The notes beneath the pieces are model-generated. The model did not search any database. It was given only the letters and a program-made list of their open reading frames with translations, and was not told where the DNA came from. Both the position numbers and the translations under genes were made by a program. Shown here piece after piece: positions 37,915 to 52,593 of a stretch of DNA of 64,000 nt. Source of the DNA: an uncultured Dechloromonas sp. (GTDB lineage: Bacteria > Pseudomonadota > Gammaproteobacteria > Burkholderiales > Rhodocyclaceae); NCBI RefSeq assembly GCF_945957265.1, contig NZ_CAMFKO010000002.1:186001-250000 (forward strand). Direction: 5' to 3'. Position 1 is the first letter of the stretch. Every line of letters begins with the position of its first letter.

Positions 37915-40473
37915 ATGAAATCCCGGCTGCTCGCGAAACAGCTGCAGGAAATCTTCGGCGACGAAGGTGAGTCGCGGTTTCGCCAGCTGCTGGAGCAGGC
38001 GCGCCAGGCGAATCAGCCGGAACTGGCCGATGGCGCCGACAGGCTGCTGGGGGTTGTCGATTCGGCCTACCGGGCCTATGCCGGGCAGAATCTGAGCGGC
38101 TGGTATGCCCGCTTGTCGGGCGACGCGCTGACCGACTGGAATCTGGCAACCGGCCATATCGAGTCAGGCAGGCAGTGGAAGCAGATGCTCGGCTATGCCG
38201 AGGGCGATCTGGACGACTCCATCGTCCAGTGGCAGCGCATGGTGCATCCCGAGGACCTGCGCGCGCTGCAGGCGCGGATCGACGCGCATCTCAAGAGTCA
38301 GGAAGTCGCCTTCCAGGCCGAGTGCCGGCTGAAGGCCAGGGACGGCCAGTGGCGCTGGTTCCTGTTGCGCGGCGCGGTTGCCGTGCGCGATGCCGAGGGG
38401 CGGCCGGCGCGGGTCTTGGTGCTGCAGCGCGACATCAGCGAAATGAAGGCCACCGAGGCGGCGCTGATTTCGGCGAAGGAGGCTGCGGAGGCCGCCAATC
38501 GGGCGCGGGGCGCGTTTCTGGCCAACATGAGTCATGAAATCCGCACGCCGATGAACGGCATCATCGGCATGATCGAGCTGGCCCTGGATACCGATCTCGA
38601 TGCCGAGCAGCGGCACTATCTGAAAACCGTCAAATCCTCTGCCGATGCCCTCCTGACCATCGTTAACGACATCCTCGACTTTTCGAAGATCGAGGCCGGC
38701 AAGATGGAGTTCGAAGCCCTGGCCTTCTCGGTGCAGGATGTCGTGCTCGAGGCCGTCAGGGTGCTTGCCGTCAGCGCGCACAAGAAAGGCCTGGAGCTGA
38801 TCGCCGATGTCCGGCCCGATGTTCCGGCCCGCGTCGTGGGTGATCCGACGCGTTTGCGCCAGGTCGTGATCAACCTGATTGGCAATGCGATCAAATTCAC
38901 CGAGGCGGGTGAGGTCGTGATACGGATCGAGGTCGATCAGCAGACTGAGCATTCCGTATTCCTGCGCTTCTCGGTGCGCGATACCGGTATGGGGGTTCCG
39001 GAGGACAAGCAGCAGGCCATTTTCGAGGCGTTTTCCCAGGCCGACGTATCGACGACCCGGCGTTTCGGCGGGACCGGTCTCGGGCTTGCCATTTGCGCCC
39101 GCCTCGTCCAGTTGATGGACGGCAGGATCTGGCTGGAGAGTGCGCCGGGGCAGGGGTCGGTGTTCTGCTTTACCGGGCGTTTCGGCGTCGAGGCACCGGT
39201 TGGCGCGCCCTTGCTCGATCCGCGCTATGCCGGGCGACGTGCCTTGGTCATCGACGACAACGAGGCCAGCGGGCGCTATCTGGTCGAATTGATCGAGCGG
39301 CTCGGCGTTCAGGCCTCCTGGTCGGCGGACGGTGCGGCGGCGGTGGCTGCGGTGGAGCGTAGTCGGGCGGTCGATTTTCCCTATGACTACATCGTGCTCG
39401 ACGCCAACATGGATCCTCCGGCCGGTTTTACCTTGGCCGAAACATGGGGGCAGTCGGGGCGCAAGGAAAAGCTGATCATCGTGCTGACCACCGAAAACCA
39501 GCGTCACGACCTGGCGCGCTCGAGGGAATTGGGGGTCTCGGCGCATCTCGTCAAGCCGGTAGGCTGTGCCGACATGCTCGATGCCCTGGCGCTGGTCGAG
39601 GGCAGGGACAACCTGGAACTCGACGCTTTCATGTTGTCGCACGTGAATTTCGCCAAGCTTGCCGAAGAGGAAAAGGCGGGCCTGAGCGTATTGCTGGTTG
39701 AGGACAATCCGGTCAACCAGGAGCTGGCCAGGCGCTTGCTGGAGCGCATGTCGCACCGGGTGTCGATCGCCAATAATGGCGCCGAGGCCCTGGATCAGTT
39801 CGATGGCGGGCATTTCGACGTGATCCTGATGGATATGCAGATGCCGGTGATGGGCGGGCTGGAGGCGACCGAAGCCATACGCTCCCGGGAAATGCGGCGG
39901 AGCTGGGTTGTCTCGCACGAATTCAGGCCGGTCTACATCGTTGCCATGACCGCCAATGTCATGGCATCGGACCGCGAGCGCTGCCTGGGGGCGGGGATGA
40001 ACGACTACGTCGCCAAACCCTTGCGGCCCGATGATCTTTACGCGGCGCTCGATCGGGCGCGCGGCAACGCCTCGGAGACCGGGTTCGCGGCGCTGGATGG
40101 TGGAATGACCGGCGCTTCGGCGCAGCTGGATCTGGGGGCCGCGCTAAGGGATATCGGGGAGCCGGACTTGCTTGCAACCATGGCCTGGATGCTGCTGTGC
40201 GAATGGGATGCCCATCTCGGCCGCCTGCGCTCGGCCATCGACGCGACCAATCCCCATGAGACCCGCATGCACGCCCATACCCTGAAGGGGCTGCTGGCCA
40301 TGTTCCACGCCGAGCACTCGCGGCTGCGGGCGATGGAACTGGAGCAGGCGACGCTGGCCGTGGAAAACGTCGACTGGGCGGTCTGTCGTCGACTTTACGG
40401 GGCTCTGGTCGATGAAATGACCCTCATCAAGCCGATTTTCGAACGCTACGTCGAGACGCGTGTAATCCCTTGA
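37915..40473 (+). CDS. soluble hybrid histidine kinase (PAS-HisKA-HATPase-REC-REC-Hpt)
   Basis: This 852-residue protein has no membrane helix, so it senses a cytoplasmic signal. A PAS domain (about 70-178) precedes the histidine kinase core: MSHEIRTPMNG with His207, then the N, G1, F and G2 boxes (NLIGNAIKFTE, DTGMGV, FGGTGLGLAI). Two receiver domains follow (about 440-565 and 600-725). Both have the acceptor Asp (YIVLDAN, ILMDMQMP) and Lys (LVKP, VAKP). A C-terminal Hpt domain has His788 in HTLKG. This allows an internal phosphorelay; the output partner is not nearby. It starts 5 bases after dapB, a link of unknown meaning. Confidence 0.92.
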   Translation: MKSRLLAKQLQEIFGDEGESRFRQLLEQARQANQPELADGADRLLGVVDSAYRAYAGQNLSGWYARLSGDALTDWNLATGHIESGRQWKQMLGYAEGDLDDSIVQWQRMVHPEDLRALQARIDAHLKSQEVAFQAECRLKARDGQWRWFLLRGAVAVRDAEGRPARVLVLQRDISEMKATEAALISAKEAAEAANRARGAFLANMSHEIRTPMNGIIGMIELALDTDLDAEQRHYLKTVKSSADALLTIVNDILDFSKIEAGKMEFEALAFSVQDVVLEAVRVLAVSAHKKGLELIADVRPDVPARVVGDPTRLRQVVINLIGNAIKFTEAGEVVIRIEVDQQTEHSVFLRFSVRDTGMGVPEDKQQAIFEAFSQADVSTTRRFGGTGLGLAICARLVQLMDGRIWLESAPGQGSVFCFTGRFGVEAPVGAPLLDPRYAGRRALVIDDNEASGRYLVELIERLGVQASWSADGAAAVAAVERSRAVDFPYDYIVLDANMDPPAGFTLAETWGQSGRKEKLIIVLTTENQRHDLARSRELGVSAHLVKPVGCADMLDALALVEGRDNLELDAFMLSHVNFAKLAEEEKAGLSVLLVEDNPVNQELARRLLERMSHRVSIANNGAEALDQFDGGHFDVILMDMQMPVMGGLEATEAIRSREMRRSWVVSHEFRPVYIVAMTANVMASDRERCLGAGMNDYVAKPLRPDDLYAALDRARGNASETGFAALDGGMTGASAQLDLGAALRDIGEPDLLATMAWMLLCEWDAHLGRLRSAIDATNPHETRMHAHTLKGLLAMFHAEHSRLRAMELEQATLAVENVDWAVCRRLYGALVDEMTLIKPIFERYVETRVIP

Positions 40474-40475
40474 AT

Positions 40476-40505
40476 TTGCCTGAAAAGGCACTTTTCGGCT
40501 AGAAT
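40476..40505 (+). promoter_or_regulatory. candidate sigma-70 promoter of carAB
   Basis: TTGCCT (40476-40481), an 18-base spacer and TAGAAT (40500-40505, 5/6) lie just after the histidine kinase stop. The predicted start is near 40512, giving a carA leader of about 77 bases that contains the hairpin at 40524-40551. Confidence 0.5.
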
Positions 40506-40523
40506 AGAAAGGTTAAAAAGCAC

Positions 40524-40551
40524 AAGCGGGGAGGCGCAAGCCTTCCCGCTT
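40524..40551 (+). promoter_or_regulatory. strong hairpin in the carAB leader
   Basis: AAGCGGGGAGGC and GCCTTCCCGCTT form a 12-bp stem (one G-T pair) closed by a GCAA tetraloop. It is followed by GGCACATGATAAAG and not by a T run, so it is not a plain terminator. Its place between promoter and ribosome site suggests a leader element that could control carAB expression, or a stabilising 5' structure. It could alternatively mark the 3' end of the preceding message. Confidence 0.6.
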
Positions 40552-40588
40552 GGCACATGATAAAGCAGAAAATATTTGGAGAGCCGAC

Positions 40589-41746
40589 GTGTCACTGCTG
40601 CCCTCATTCACACCCGCCATTCTCGCCCTCGCCGACGGAACGGTTTTCAAGGGCCAATCCATCGGCGCCGATGGCCTGACCAGTGGCGAAGTGGTGTTCA
40701 ACACCGCCATGTCCGGTTATCAGGAAATCCTGACCGATCCGTCCTATTGCCGCCAGATCGTCACCCTGACCTACCCGCATATCGGCAACACCGGCTGTAA
40801 TGCGGAGGATTTCGAATCCAACGCCAACTACGCCGCAGGCCTGGTCATCCGCGACCTGCCGCTGGTTGCGTCCAACTGGCGTACCCAGGACGACTTGTCG
40901 TCCTACCTGAAGAAGCACGGCATCGTCGCCATCGCCGGCATCGATACGCGCAAGCTGACCCGCATCCTGCGCGAAAAGGGCGCCCAGGCCGGCTGCATCC
41001 TGGCCGGCGAGGCCGACGAGTCCAAGGCCCTGGCCATGGCGCGCGCCTTCCCGGGGCTGAACGGCATGGACCTGGCCAAGGTGGTTTCGGCCAAGGACAG
41101 CTATTCCTGGACCGAGGCCGAGTGGACCCTGAAGGGCTACAAGCCGGCTGCCGAGCCGCGCTTCCATGTCGTCGCCTACGACTTCGGCGTCAAGCGCAAC
41201 ATCCTGCGTATGCTGGCCGAGCGCGGCTGCCGCCTGACCGTGGTGCCGGCGCAGACGCCGGCCGCCGACGTGCTGGCCATGAAGCCGGACGGCGTCTTCC
41301 TGTCCAACGGCCCGGGCGACCCGGAGCCGTGCGACTACGCCATCGCCGCCATCCGCGAATTCCTCGACCGCGGCGTGCCGACCTTCGGCATCTGCCTCGG
41401 CCACCAGTTGCTGGCGCTGGCCTCCGGCGCCAAGACGGCCAAGATGAAGTTCGGCCACCACGGCGCCAACCACCCGGTCAAGGACATGGACACCGGCCAG
41501 GTGCTGATCACCAGCCAGAACCACGGCTTTGCCGCCGACATCGAGTCGCTGCCGGCCAACCTGCGGGTCACGCACGTCTCGCTGTTCGACGGTTCCCTGC
41601 AAGGCATCGCCCGCACCGACGTGCCGGCCTTCTCCTTCCAGGGCCATCCGGAAGCCAGCCCGGGGCCGCACGACGTGGCCTACCTGTTCGACCGCTTCCT
41701 CGACACCATGACGCGTGGCGTTGCCGCGCTGCAGCCGGCGCAATAA
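40589..41746 (+). CDS. carA: carbamoyl phosphate synthase small subunit
   Basis: From a GTG start at 40589 this is a 385-residue glutamine amidotransferase subunit. It hydrolyses Gln to supply ammonia to CarB. The N-terminal part has [18 protein letters not shown]; the class I amidotransferase domain has [20 protein letters not shown] with the nucleophile Cys, and [11 protein letters not shown] with the catalytic His and Glu. GTG is chosen because TTTGGAGAG lies 7-8 bases upstream; an ATG at 40550 has no ribosome site and lies in the leader hairpin. Confidence 0.96.
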   Translation: MSLLPSFTPAILALADGTVFKGQSIGADGLTSGEVVFNTAMSGYQEILTDPSYCRQIVTLTYPHIGNTGCNAEDFESNANYAAGLVIRDLPLVASNWRTQDDLSSYLKKHGIVAIAGIDTRKLTRILREKGAQAGCILAGEADESKALAMARAFPGLNGMDLAKVVSAKDSYSWTEAEWTLKGYKPAAEPRFHVVAYDFGVKRNILRMLAERGCRLTVVPAQTPAADVLAMKPDGVFLSNGPGDPEPCDYAIAAIREFLDRGVPTFGICLGHQLLALASGAKTAKMKFGHHGANHPVKDMDTGQVLITSQNHGFAADIESLPANLRVTHVSLFDGSLQGIARTDVPAFSFQGHPEASPGPHDVAYLFDRFLDTMTRGVAALQPAQ

Positions 41747-41761
41747 GGCGAGAGTAAAGAA

Positions 41762-44968
<3,207 letters not shown>

Positions 44969-44978
44969 AACCAACCTG

Positions 44979-45020
44979 AACCGCCGGGTAGCCCCTTTTC
45001 GGGCGCCGGCGGTTTTGCTT
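44979..45020 (+). terminator. intrinsic terminator after carB
   Basis: AACCGCCGG (44979-44987) pairs with CCGGCGGTT (45006-45014), with an inner GCCC/GGGC stem, and continues as TTGCTTTTG. It lies in the 66-base gap before greA and may let through some transcription. Confidence 0.75.
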
Positions 45021-45034
45021 TTGCTGGAAAAAAT

Positions 45035-45511
45035 ATGAGCAAAGTACCGTTGACCGTGACCGGCGCAGAAAAGCTGCGCGAGGAACTGCATCGCCTGAAA
45101 ACCGTCGAGCGCCCGAATGTGGTGGCGGCGATCGCCGAGGCGCGTTCGCATGGCGACCTGTCGGAAAATGCCGAATACGACGCCGCCAAGGAGCGCCAGG
45201 GCTTCATCGAAGGGCGCATCCAGGAAGTCGAGGGCAAGCTGTCGAATGCCCAGATCATCGATCCGAAAATGCTCGATGCCGACGGCCGCTGCGTATTCGG
45301 CGCAACCGTCGAGATGGAAGACCAGGATAGCGGCGACAGCGTGACCTACCAGATCGTCGGCGAGGATGAAGCCGACATCAAGAATGGCAAGATTTCCGTC
45401 AATTCCCCGGTGGCCCGCGCGCTGATCGGCAAGTACGCCGGCGATATCGCCCAGGTCCAGGCGCCGGGCGGCATGCGCGAATACGAGCTGATCGACGTCC
45501 GCTACGAATAA
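45035..45511 (+). CDS. greA: transcription elongation factor GreA
   Basis: This 158-residue factor stimulates RNA cleavage by stalled RNA polymerase. The N-terminal coiled coil (about 1-75) ends in its acidic tip region ([12 protein letters not shown] with SENAEY) and the C-terminal domain carries [10 protein letters not shown]. Starting [18 protein letters not shown] it matches GreA rather than GreB. It lies after the carB terminator and directly before a DUF4149 gene. Confidence 0.96.
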   Translation: MSKVPLTVTGAEKLREELHRLKTVERPNVVAAIAEARSHGDLSENAEYDAAKERQGFIEGRIQEVEGKLSNAQIIDPKMLDADGRCVFGATVEMEDQDSGDSVTYQIVGEDEADIKNGKISVNSPVARALIGKYAGDIAQVQAPGGMREYELIDVRYE

Positions 45512-45517
45512 GTCGCG

Positions 45518-45979
45518 ATGCGCCGTTTTTCCGAAGCCCTCTATCTGATCGCCATCACCTTATGGGTCGGCGGGCTTTGGGCCATAGGCTACGTTGCGGC
45601 GCCGGTTCTTTTCGCCAGTCTGGGGGATCGGCAACTGGCCGGCCTGGTAGCCGGCAAGCTGTTCGCATGGGTGGGCTGGATCGGCCTCGGCTGTGCCGCT
45701 TACCTGCTGCTGTTCGCGCTGCTGCGCTCGGGGACGGGCTTCTTCAGGAGCGCCGTCTTCTGGCTGGTGCTGCTGATGGGCTTGCTGACGGTCGCCAGCC
45801 AGTTCGGCATCCAGCCGTTGATGGCGCAGTTGAAGGCCGACGCCCTGCCGCGGGAAGTGATGGAAAGCGTGTTGCGCGACCGCTTTGCGGCGTGGCACGG
45901 CATCTCCAGCATCCTCTACCTGGTGCAGAGTCTGCTGGGGCTGTGGCTGGTGGTGTGGAGCGGACGCGGGCTGAGGTGA
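45518..45979 (+). CDS. DUF4149 membrane protein
   Basis: This is a 153-residue protein with four predicted membrane helices. Features are ALYLIAITLWVGGLW at the N-terminus, VAAPVLF, and AWHGISSILYLVQSLLGL near the C-terminus; these fit DUF4149, which is common after greA in betaproteobacteria. The function is unknown. It starts 6 bases after greA, and its stop directly abuts the stop of the convergent yhbY gene with no base between. Confidence 0.8.
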   Translation: MRRFSEALYLIAITLWVGGLWAIGYVAAPVLFASLGDRQLAGLVAGKLFAWVGWIGLGCAAYLLLFALLRSGTGFFRSAVFWLVLLMGLLTVASQFGIQPLMAQLKADALPREVMESVLRDRFAAWHGISSILYLVQSLLGLWLVVWSGRGLR

Positions 45980-46336
45980 TCAGCCCTGGTGGCTGCGCTT
46001 GGTGCGGCGCGGCGCGGTGGCGGCGCGGGCAGCCTGCGCTTTCTTGGCTTCGGCAGCCGCTTTTTCTGCATTGTGACGGTAGACCACGAGCAGCTTGCCG
46101 ATATGTTGCACCGGAGCGGCACCCAGTTGGGCGCAGATTTGTTCGTAGTATGCGATGCGGTCTTCGCGACTGTCGCCATAGACGCGAATCTTGATCAATT
46201 CGTGAGCCTTGAGGCAGTTGTCGATTTCCTTGAGCACCGAGTCGGTCAGGCCGTTTTCGGCAATCGAGACGACCGGATTCAGTCCATGTGCCTGGGCGCG
46301 CAGTTCGCGACGCTGGGCAGAGTTGAGTTGTTGCAT
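45980..46336 (-). CDS. yhbY: YhbY-type RNA-binding protein (CRM domain)
   Basis: This 118-residue protein starts MQQLNSAQRRELRAQAHGLNPVV, which is the CRM (YhbY) domain start; GLTDSVLKEIDNCLKAHELIKIRV is the core. YhbY binds ribosomal precursors and assists 50S assembly. The C-terminus is a basic, Ala-rich tail (about 90-118) that extends past the usual 97 residues of E. coli YhbY. The start at 46336 is preferred over an ATG eight codons upstream. It is divergent from rlmE by 32 bases. Confidence 0.9.
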   Translation of the reverse strand: MQQLNSAQRRELRAQAHGLNPVVSIAENGLTDSVLKEIDNCLKAHELIKIRVYGDSREDRIAYYEQICAQLGAAPVQHIGKLLVVYRHNAEKAAAEAKKAQAARAATAPRRTKRSHQG

Positions 46337-46368
46337 AGTAAAACCTTTCAAAAACGGCATTTTACCGA

Positions 46369-46986
46369 ATGAAGAGAACCAGAACCAGCAAAGCTTGGAT
46401 GCGCGAGCACATCAATGATCCCTATGTCCAGTTGGCCAGGAAGGAAGGCTGGCGTTCGCGGGCTGCCTTCAAGCTGATGGAGATCGACGACAAGGACCTG
46501 CTGCTCAAGCGCGGCGAAGTCGTGGTCGACCTCGGGGCGACACCCGGCGGCTGGTCGCAGGTCGCGGTCAAGCGCGTCGGCGACCAGGGGCTGGTGTTCG
46601 CCCTCGATCTGCTCGAAATGGAGCCGATTCACGGTGTTCACTTCATCCAGGGTGATTTCCGCGAGGACGAGGTCCTGCATCAACTGGAAGAAAAGCTCGG
46701 CGATCGCCGGGTGGGGCTTGTAATGTCGGACATGGCCCCCAATATGTCCGGTGTGCCGCTGGTCGATCAGGCCCGCGTCATGCATCTCGCCGAGTTGGGC
46801 CTGGAGTTCTGCCGAGCCCATTTGAAACCGGAAGGCGCTTTTCTGGTCAAAGTTTTCCAAGGGTCCGATTACGAGACGTTTTTGAAGCAGATGCGTGAAA
46901 CCTTCAAAACCGTCGCGGTACGGAAACCGGATGCTTCGCGCGATCGTAGCCCCGAGCTTTATTTGCTCGGTCGCACATTACGCTGA
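46369..46986 (+). CDS. rlmE: 23S rRNA 2'-O-methyltransferase RlmE (FtsJ)
   Basis: This 205-residue enzyme methylates U2552 of 23S rRNA. It has the SAM motif [14 protein letters not shown] and the catalytic tetrad: Lys35 (AAFKLME), Asp in [10 protein letters not shown], Lys in LVKVFQG and Glu in SPELYLLG. The gene lies 55 bases before ftsH, the usual partner, and divergent from yhbY. Confidence 0.97.
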   Translation: MKRTRTSKAWMREHINDPYVQLARKEGWRSRAAFKLMEIDDKDLLLKRGEVVVDLGATPGGWSQVAVKRVGDQGLVFALDLLEMEPIHGVHFIQGDFREDEVLHQLEEKLGDRRVGLVMSDMAPNMSGVPLVDQARVMHLAELGLEFCRAHLKPEGAFLVKVFQGSDYETFLKQMRETFKTVAVRKPDASRDRSPELYLLGRTLR

Positions 46987-47041
46987 GAGTTTTGTTTAGA
47001 ATGCTATTTTTGTCGCTCGACGCTGTAGAAGGAGAGCAAGC

Positions 47042-48925
<1,884 letters not shown>

Positions 48926-48944
48926 ACCGAAATGCCATGAACCC

Positions 48945-48970
48945 GGCCGGGATAGTCTCCCGGCCTTTTT
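48945..48970 (+). terminator. intrinsic terminator after ftsH
   Basis: GGCCGGGA (48945-48952), loop TAGTC, TCCCGGCC (48958-48965) and a run of five T form a textbook terminator 19 bases after ftsH. folP begins just beyond it, so folP may use its own promoter or read-through. Confidence 0.92.
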
Positions 48971-48979
48971 GTTTTTGCC

Positions 48980-49816
48980 ATGTCCACATTACAGTGCGGT
49001 TCATACCGCTTGTCGCTCGATCGTCCCTTGCTGATGGGGATCGTCAATCTGACGCCGGATTCCTTTTCCGGGGATGGCCTGGTCGGCCATGTCGATGACG
49101 CCATTCGGCACGCTCGCCAACAGCTCGAGGCGGGGTCGGATATTCTCGATATCGGGGCCGAGTCCTCGCGTCCCGGGGCGGTGCCGACCCCGGAAGACGA
49201 AGAATTGCGCCGCCTGATACCGGTTCTTCGTGAGATCACGACCTGGGGTGTGCCGGTGTCGGTCGATACCTACAAGCCCGCGGTGATGCGGGCGGCGCTT
49301 GAAGCGGGCGCCTCGATGATCAACGACATTACCGGCATGGCGCGCCAGGGGGCGCTCGACGCGGTGGCCGGCGGCAATTGCGCCGTTTGCGTGATGCACA
49401 TGCAGGGCGAGCCGGGCACCATGCAACAGGCGCCGAATTACGATGACGTGGTCGGTGAGGTGCGCGCTTTCCTTGACGGCTGCGTGGCGCGCTGTCGCGC
49501 TGCCGGGATCGCGCGCGATCGCCTGGTCATCGACCCCGGTTTCGGCTTCGGCAAGACGCTTCGGCATAATCTTGCGCTGTTCCGGGCCTTGCCGGACGGG
49601 GCGCTGGGCGACCTGCCTTTGTTGGTCGGGGTCTCGCGAAAGTCGATGCTGGGCGCCATCACCGGCCGCCCGGTCGAGCAGCGACTGGCGTCCAGCGTGG
49701 CGGCGGCGCTCATGGCGGCGCAAAAAGGTGCGAAAATATTACGCGTGCATGATGTGGCGGCGACCAGGGATGCCCTGGCGGTGTGGTCGGCAATAGAACA
49801 GGGAGAGTCTTCGTGA
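48980..49816 (+). CDS. folP: dihydropteroate synthase FolP
   Basis: This 278-residue enzyme joins p-aminobenzoate to the pterin pyrophosphate in folate synthesis and is the sulfonamide target. Motifs [49 protein letters not shown] and [10 protein letters not shown] are all present. It starts only 15 bases after the ftsH terminator stem. Its stop overlaps the glmM GTG start (GTGA), so the two are coupled. Confidence 0.97.
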   Translation: MSTLQCGSYRLSLDRPLLMGIVNLTPDSFSGDGLVGHVDDAIRHARQQLEAGSDILDIGAESSRPGAVPTPEDEELRRLIPVLREITTWGVPVSVDTYKPAVMRAALEAGASMINDITGMARQGALDAVAGGNCAVCVMHMQGEPGTMQQAPNYDDVVGEVRAFLDGCVARCRAAGIARDRLVIDPGFGFGKTLRHNLALFRALPDGALGDLPLLVGVSRKSMLGAITGRPVEQRLASSVAAALMAAQKGAKILRVHDVAATRDALAVWSAIEQGESS

Positions 49817-51165
49817 GCAGAAAATATTTTGGAACCGACGGCGTGCGTGGTCGCGTGGGGCAGTCCCCGATCACGCCGGATTTCGTGATGCGCCTGGGCT
49901 ATGCGGCCGGCAAGGTCCTGCTGGGGCGTTGCGAGATGCCGCCGGGCGAGCGTCCGGCGGTTCTGATCGGCAAGGACACCCGGCTGTCCGGTTATATGCT
50001 GGAGTCGGCCCTCGAGGCGGGGTTTTCGGCGGCCGGTGTCGAGGTTTGTCTGGTCGGGCCGATACCGACCCCGGCGGTGGCCTATCTGACGCGTGCCTTG
50101 CGCCTTCAGGCGGGGATTGTCATTTCCGCTTCGCACAATCCGTACTACGACAACGGCATCAAGTTCTTCTCGGCCCAGGGCACGAAGCTGCCGGACGAGG
50201 TGGAGCAGGCCATCGAGCGGGGAGTCGATGAGCCCATGGTCTGCGCGCCGCCGGCCGAATTGGGTCGGGTCAAGCGCATCGAGGATGCGCGCGGTCGCTA
50301 CATCGAATTTTGCAAGAGCACCTTTCCGAACGATCTGGACCTTCGCGGCCTGAAAATCGTCGTCGATTGCGCTCATGGCGCGGCCTACCACATTGCGCCC
50401 AGCGTCTTCCACGAACTGGGCGCCGAGGTGGTGACGATAGGCGTTCAGCCCAATGGCCTGAATATCAACGACGCGGTCGGCGCCACCGCGCCGAAGGCGC
50501 TGTGCGAGGCCGTCCTGGCCAACCGTGCGGACCTCGGGGTGGCCCTCGATGGCGATGCCGACCGCCTGCAGATGGTCGATGCGGACGGCAATCTCTACGA
50601 TGGCGACCAGTTGCTCTACGCCATCGTGCGCAGTCGGGCCAGGACCTCGGCGGTCAAGGGCGTCGTCGGAACCCTGATGACCAACCTGGCGCTCGAACAT
50701 GCCCTGGGCAAGCTGGATATTCCGTTTGCCCGGGCTGCGGTGGGCGATCGCTATGTCGTGGAGATGCTCAACGAAAAGGGCTGGCTGTACGGCGGCGAGA
50801 ACTCCGGCCACATCCTGGCGCTGGACCGCCACACGACAGGGGACGGCATCGTCGCCGCCCTGCAGGTTCTGGCGGCGCTGCGCGAATCCGGCGGCGATTT
50901 GAAGTCGCTGCTGGGCGGGTTGGTGCTCTATCCGCAGAAATTGATCAATGTTCCGGTCGTCCGCGGTTTTTCGTGGAAGGAGCATCCGGCGATCGTGGCG
51001 GCCTTGGGCGATACCGAGAAGCGGCTGGCGGGGCGTGGCCGGGTGCTGTTGCGCGCCTCGGGTACCGAGCCTTTGCTGCGCGTCATGGTCGAGGGCGAAG
51101 ATGTCGCCGAGGTGCTTGATGCGGCGGAAAAACTGGCTTCCGTGGTGCGCGAGGCGGCTCAGTAG
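49813..51165 (+). CDS. glmM: phosphoglucosamine mutase GlmM
   Basis: From a GTG start at 49813 this is a 450-residue mutase that converts glucosamine-6-P to glucosamine-1-P for peptidoglycan and LPS. It starts [15 protein letters not shown], has the phosphoserine site VISASHNP (Ser about 107), the metal loop [11 protein letters not shown] and the sugar loop GGENSGH, and ends with [15 protein letters not shown]. The GTG overlaps the folP stop. Longer in-frame starts inside folP lack support. Confidence 0.97.
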   Translation: MSRKYFGTDGVRGRVGQSPITPDFVMRLGYAAGKVLLGRCEMPPGERPAVLIGKDTRLSGYMLESALEAGFSAAGVEVCLVGPIPTPAVAYLTRALRLQAGIVISASHNPYYDNGIKFFSAQGTKLPDEVEQAIERGVDEPMVCAPPAELGRVKRIEDARGRYIEFCKSTFPNDLDLRGLKIVVDCAHGAAYHIAPSVFHELGAEVVTIGVQPNGLNINDAVGATAPKALCEAVLANRADLGVALDGDADRLQMVDADGNLYDGDQLLYAIVRSRARTSAVKGVVGTLMTNLALEHALGKLDIPFARAAVGDRYVVEMLNEKGWLYGGENSGHILALDRHTTGDGIVAALQVLAALRESGGDLKSLLGGLVLYPQKLINVPVVRGFSWKEHPAIVAALGDTEKRLAGRGRVLLRASGTEPLLRVMVEGEDVAEVLDAAEKLASVVREAAQ

Positions 51166-51189
51166 TCATCCGCTGTTTCCCGGTTCTTA

Positions 51190-51219
51190 TTGACCGAAAA
51201 ATCGCCAAGTCGCTATAAT
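51190..51219 (+). promoter_or_regulatory. sigma-70 promoter of tpiA-secG-tRNA-Leu (and nuo)
   Basis: TTGACC (51190-51195, 5/6), an 18-base spacer and a perfect TATAAT (51214-51219) make this the best sigma-70 match found in the window. The start would be near 51226, 28 bases ahead of tpiA. It may drive the whole downstream set. Confidence 0.75.
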
Positions 51220-51253
51220 CCAAAAGTTTTTCGCCAACCAAACTACTGCATCC

Positions 51254-52003
51254 ATGCGTAAAAAGCTCGTCGCCGGTAACTGGAAAATGCACGGCAGCCT
51301 CCAGAAGAATGCGGCGCTGCTTGAGCAGGTCAAGGCCGGGGTGTCTGGCTTGGCGTGCGAAGTGGCTGTGTGTCCGCCGTACCCCTATCTGGCTCAGGCC
51401 CAGGCCTTGTTGTCCGGTAGCCCGGTTGCCTGGGGCGCGCAGTCGGTCAGCGAGCATCCGGCTGGTGCCTATACGGCGGAAGTGTCGGCTGCCATGCTGC
51501 AGGATTTTGGCTGCCGCTATGTGCTGGTCGGCCACTCCGAGCGTCGTGCCTTGTTTGGCGAGACGGATGGGGTGGTGGCGGCGAAATTCGCCGCCGCGCA
51601 AAAGGCGGGGCTTGTTCCTGTCCTGTGTGTTGGTGAAACGCTGGCGGAGCGAGAGGCTGGCCTGACGGCTGTCGTGGTGTCCCGGCAGCTGGCGGCGGTG
51701 CTTGATGCGCAGGGCGTTGCGGCGCTGGCGTCGGCGGTTGTCGCATATGAGCCGGTATGGGCGATTGGCACGGGGATTACAGCCACGCCGCAGCAGGCGC
51801 AGGAAGTGCATGCGGCCATTCGTTCTCAGGTGGCGGCCCTGGATGCCTCGGTGGCGAATGGATTGCGTATTTTGTACGGTGGTAGCGTGAAGCCGCAAAG
51901 CGCGGCTGAATTGTTTGGGCAGGCGGATGTCGATGGCGGTTTGATCGGCGGCGCTGCCTTGGTTGCAGATGATTTCCTGGCAATTTGCCGGGCGGCAAAT
52001 TGA
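51254..52003 (+). CDS. tpiA: triosephosphate isomerase
   Basis: This 249-residue TIM-barrel enzyme interconverts dihydroxyacetone phosphate and glyceraldehyde-3-P. Catalytic parts are seen: GNWKMHG (Asn9, Lys11), VGHSERR with the His, [11 protein letters not shown] with the catalytic Glu and the hinged loop, and YGGSVKP for phosphate binding. It is the first gene of a set with secG, tRNA-Leu and the nuo genes. secG follows after 11 bases. Confidence 0.97.
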   Translation: MRKKLVAGNWKMHGSLQKNAALLEQVKAGVSGLACEVAVCPPYPYLAQAQALLSGSPVAWGAQSVSEHPAGAYTAEVSAAMLQDFGCRYVLVGHSERRALFGETDGVVAAKFAAAQKAGLVPVLCVGETLAEREAGLTAVVVSRQLAAVLDAQGVAALASAVVAYEPVWAIGTGITATPQQAQEVHAAIRSQVAALDASVANGLRILYGGSVKPQSAAELFGQADVDGGLIGGAALVADDFLAICRAAN

Positions 52004-52014
52004 TAGGCTGATAC

Positions 52015-52386
52015 ATGAACTGGTTATTTTCTCTCGTCCTCGCGGTCCATATCCTGGTGGCCATTGCAATCATTGGTCTTGTGCTGATGCAGCATGGCAA
52101 GGGGGCTGACATGGGGGCGGCCTTCGGTAGCGGCGCCTCGGGGAGTTTGTTCGGGGCGACCGGTTCGGCGAATTTTCTCAGCCGTGCGACCGGCATTCTG
52201 GCCGCCGTGTTTTTCGTGACCAGTCTTACCCTGGCCTATATCGGTTCCAATAAGCCAAAAACGACTGGCAGTCTGATGCAAGAACCGGTACAATCGCAGT
52301 CTGTTTCGCAGCCGACTTCGGCGGCTGGCGAAGCGCCGGCGGCCCCTGCTGATGCGGGTTCCAAGGCGAAAGAAATACCGAAGTAG
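52015..52386 (+). CDS. secG: preprotein translocase subunit SecG
   Basis: This 123-residue protein is the small auxiliary subunit of the SecYEG channel. It has two membrane helices (about 4-24 and 55-76) with the conserved cytoplasmic loop QHGKGADMGAAFGSGASGSLFG between. The C-terminal tail after residue 80 is hydrophilic and Ala/Pro/Ser rich. It sits between tpiA and the tRNA-Leu gene, as in many beta- and gammaproteobacteria. Confidence 0.93.
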   Translation: MNWLFSLVLAVHILVAIAIIGLVLMQHGKGADMGAAFGSGASGSLFGATGSANFLSRATGILAAVFFVTSLTLAYIGSNKPKTTGSLMQEPVQSQSVSQPTSAAGEAPAAPADAGSKAKEIPK

Positions 52387-52442
52387 CGCAAGGTGACTTG
52401 CCTGGCACGGGGTCCTCGCCGGGTGGGTTGCAAAAAAATAGT

Positions 52443-52527
52443 GCCGACGTGGTGAAATTGGTAGACACGCTATCTTGAGGGGGTAGTGGCGCAAGCTGTG
52501 CGAGTTCGAGTCTCGCCGTCGGCACCA
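52443..52527 (+). tRNA. tRNA-Leu (anticodon GAG)
   Basis: This 85-base class II tRNA has a 7-bp acceptor stem (GCCGACG with CGTCGGC), the D-arm GGTGAAATTGGTAGACAC, the anticodon stem CTATC/GGTAG around loop TTGAGGG with GAG at 52477-52479, a variable arm, the T-loop TTCGAGT and an encoded CCA at 52525-52527. It reads CUC and CUU codons. It lies 56 bases after secG and 66 bases before nuoA, so it is probably cut out of a longer transcript. Confidence 0.96.
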
Positions 52528-52593
52528 AAAAACTGGGGCAGTGGCCTGCGGGTACGCTGTTTCGAACAAGAAACTGAATATTGGCGGCGGATC

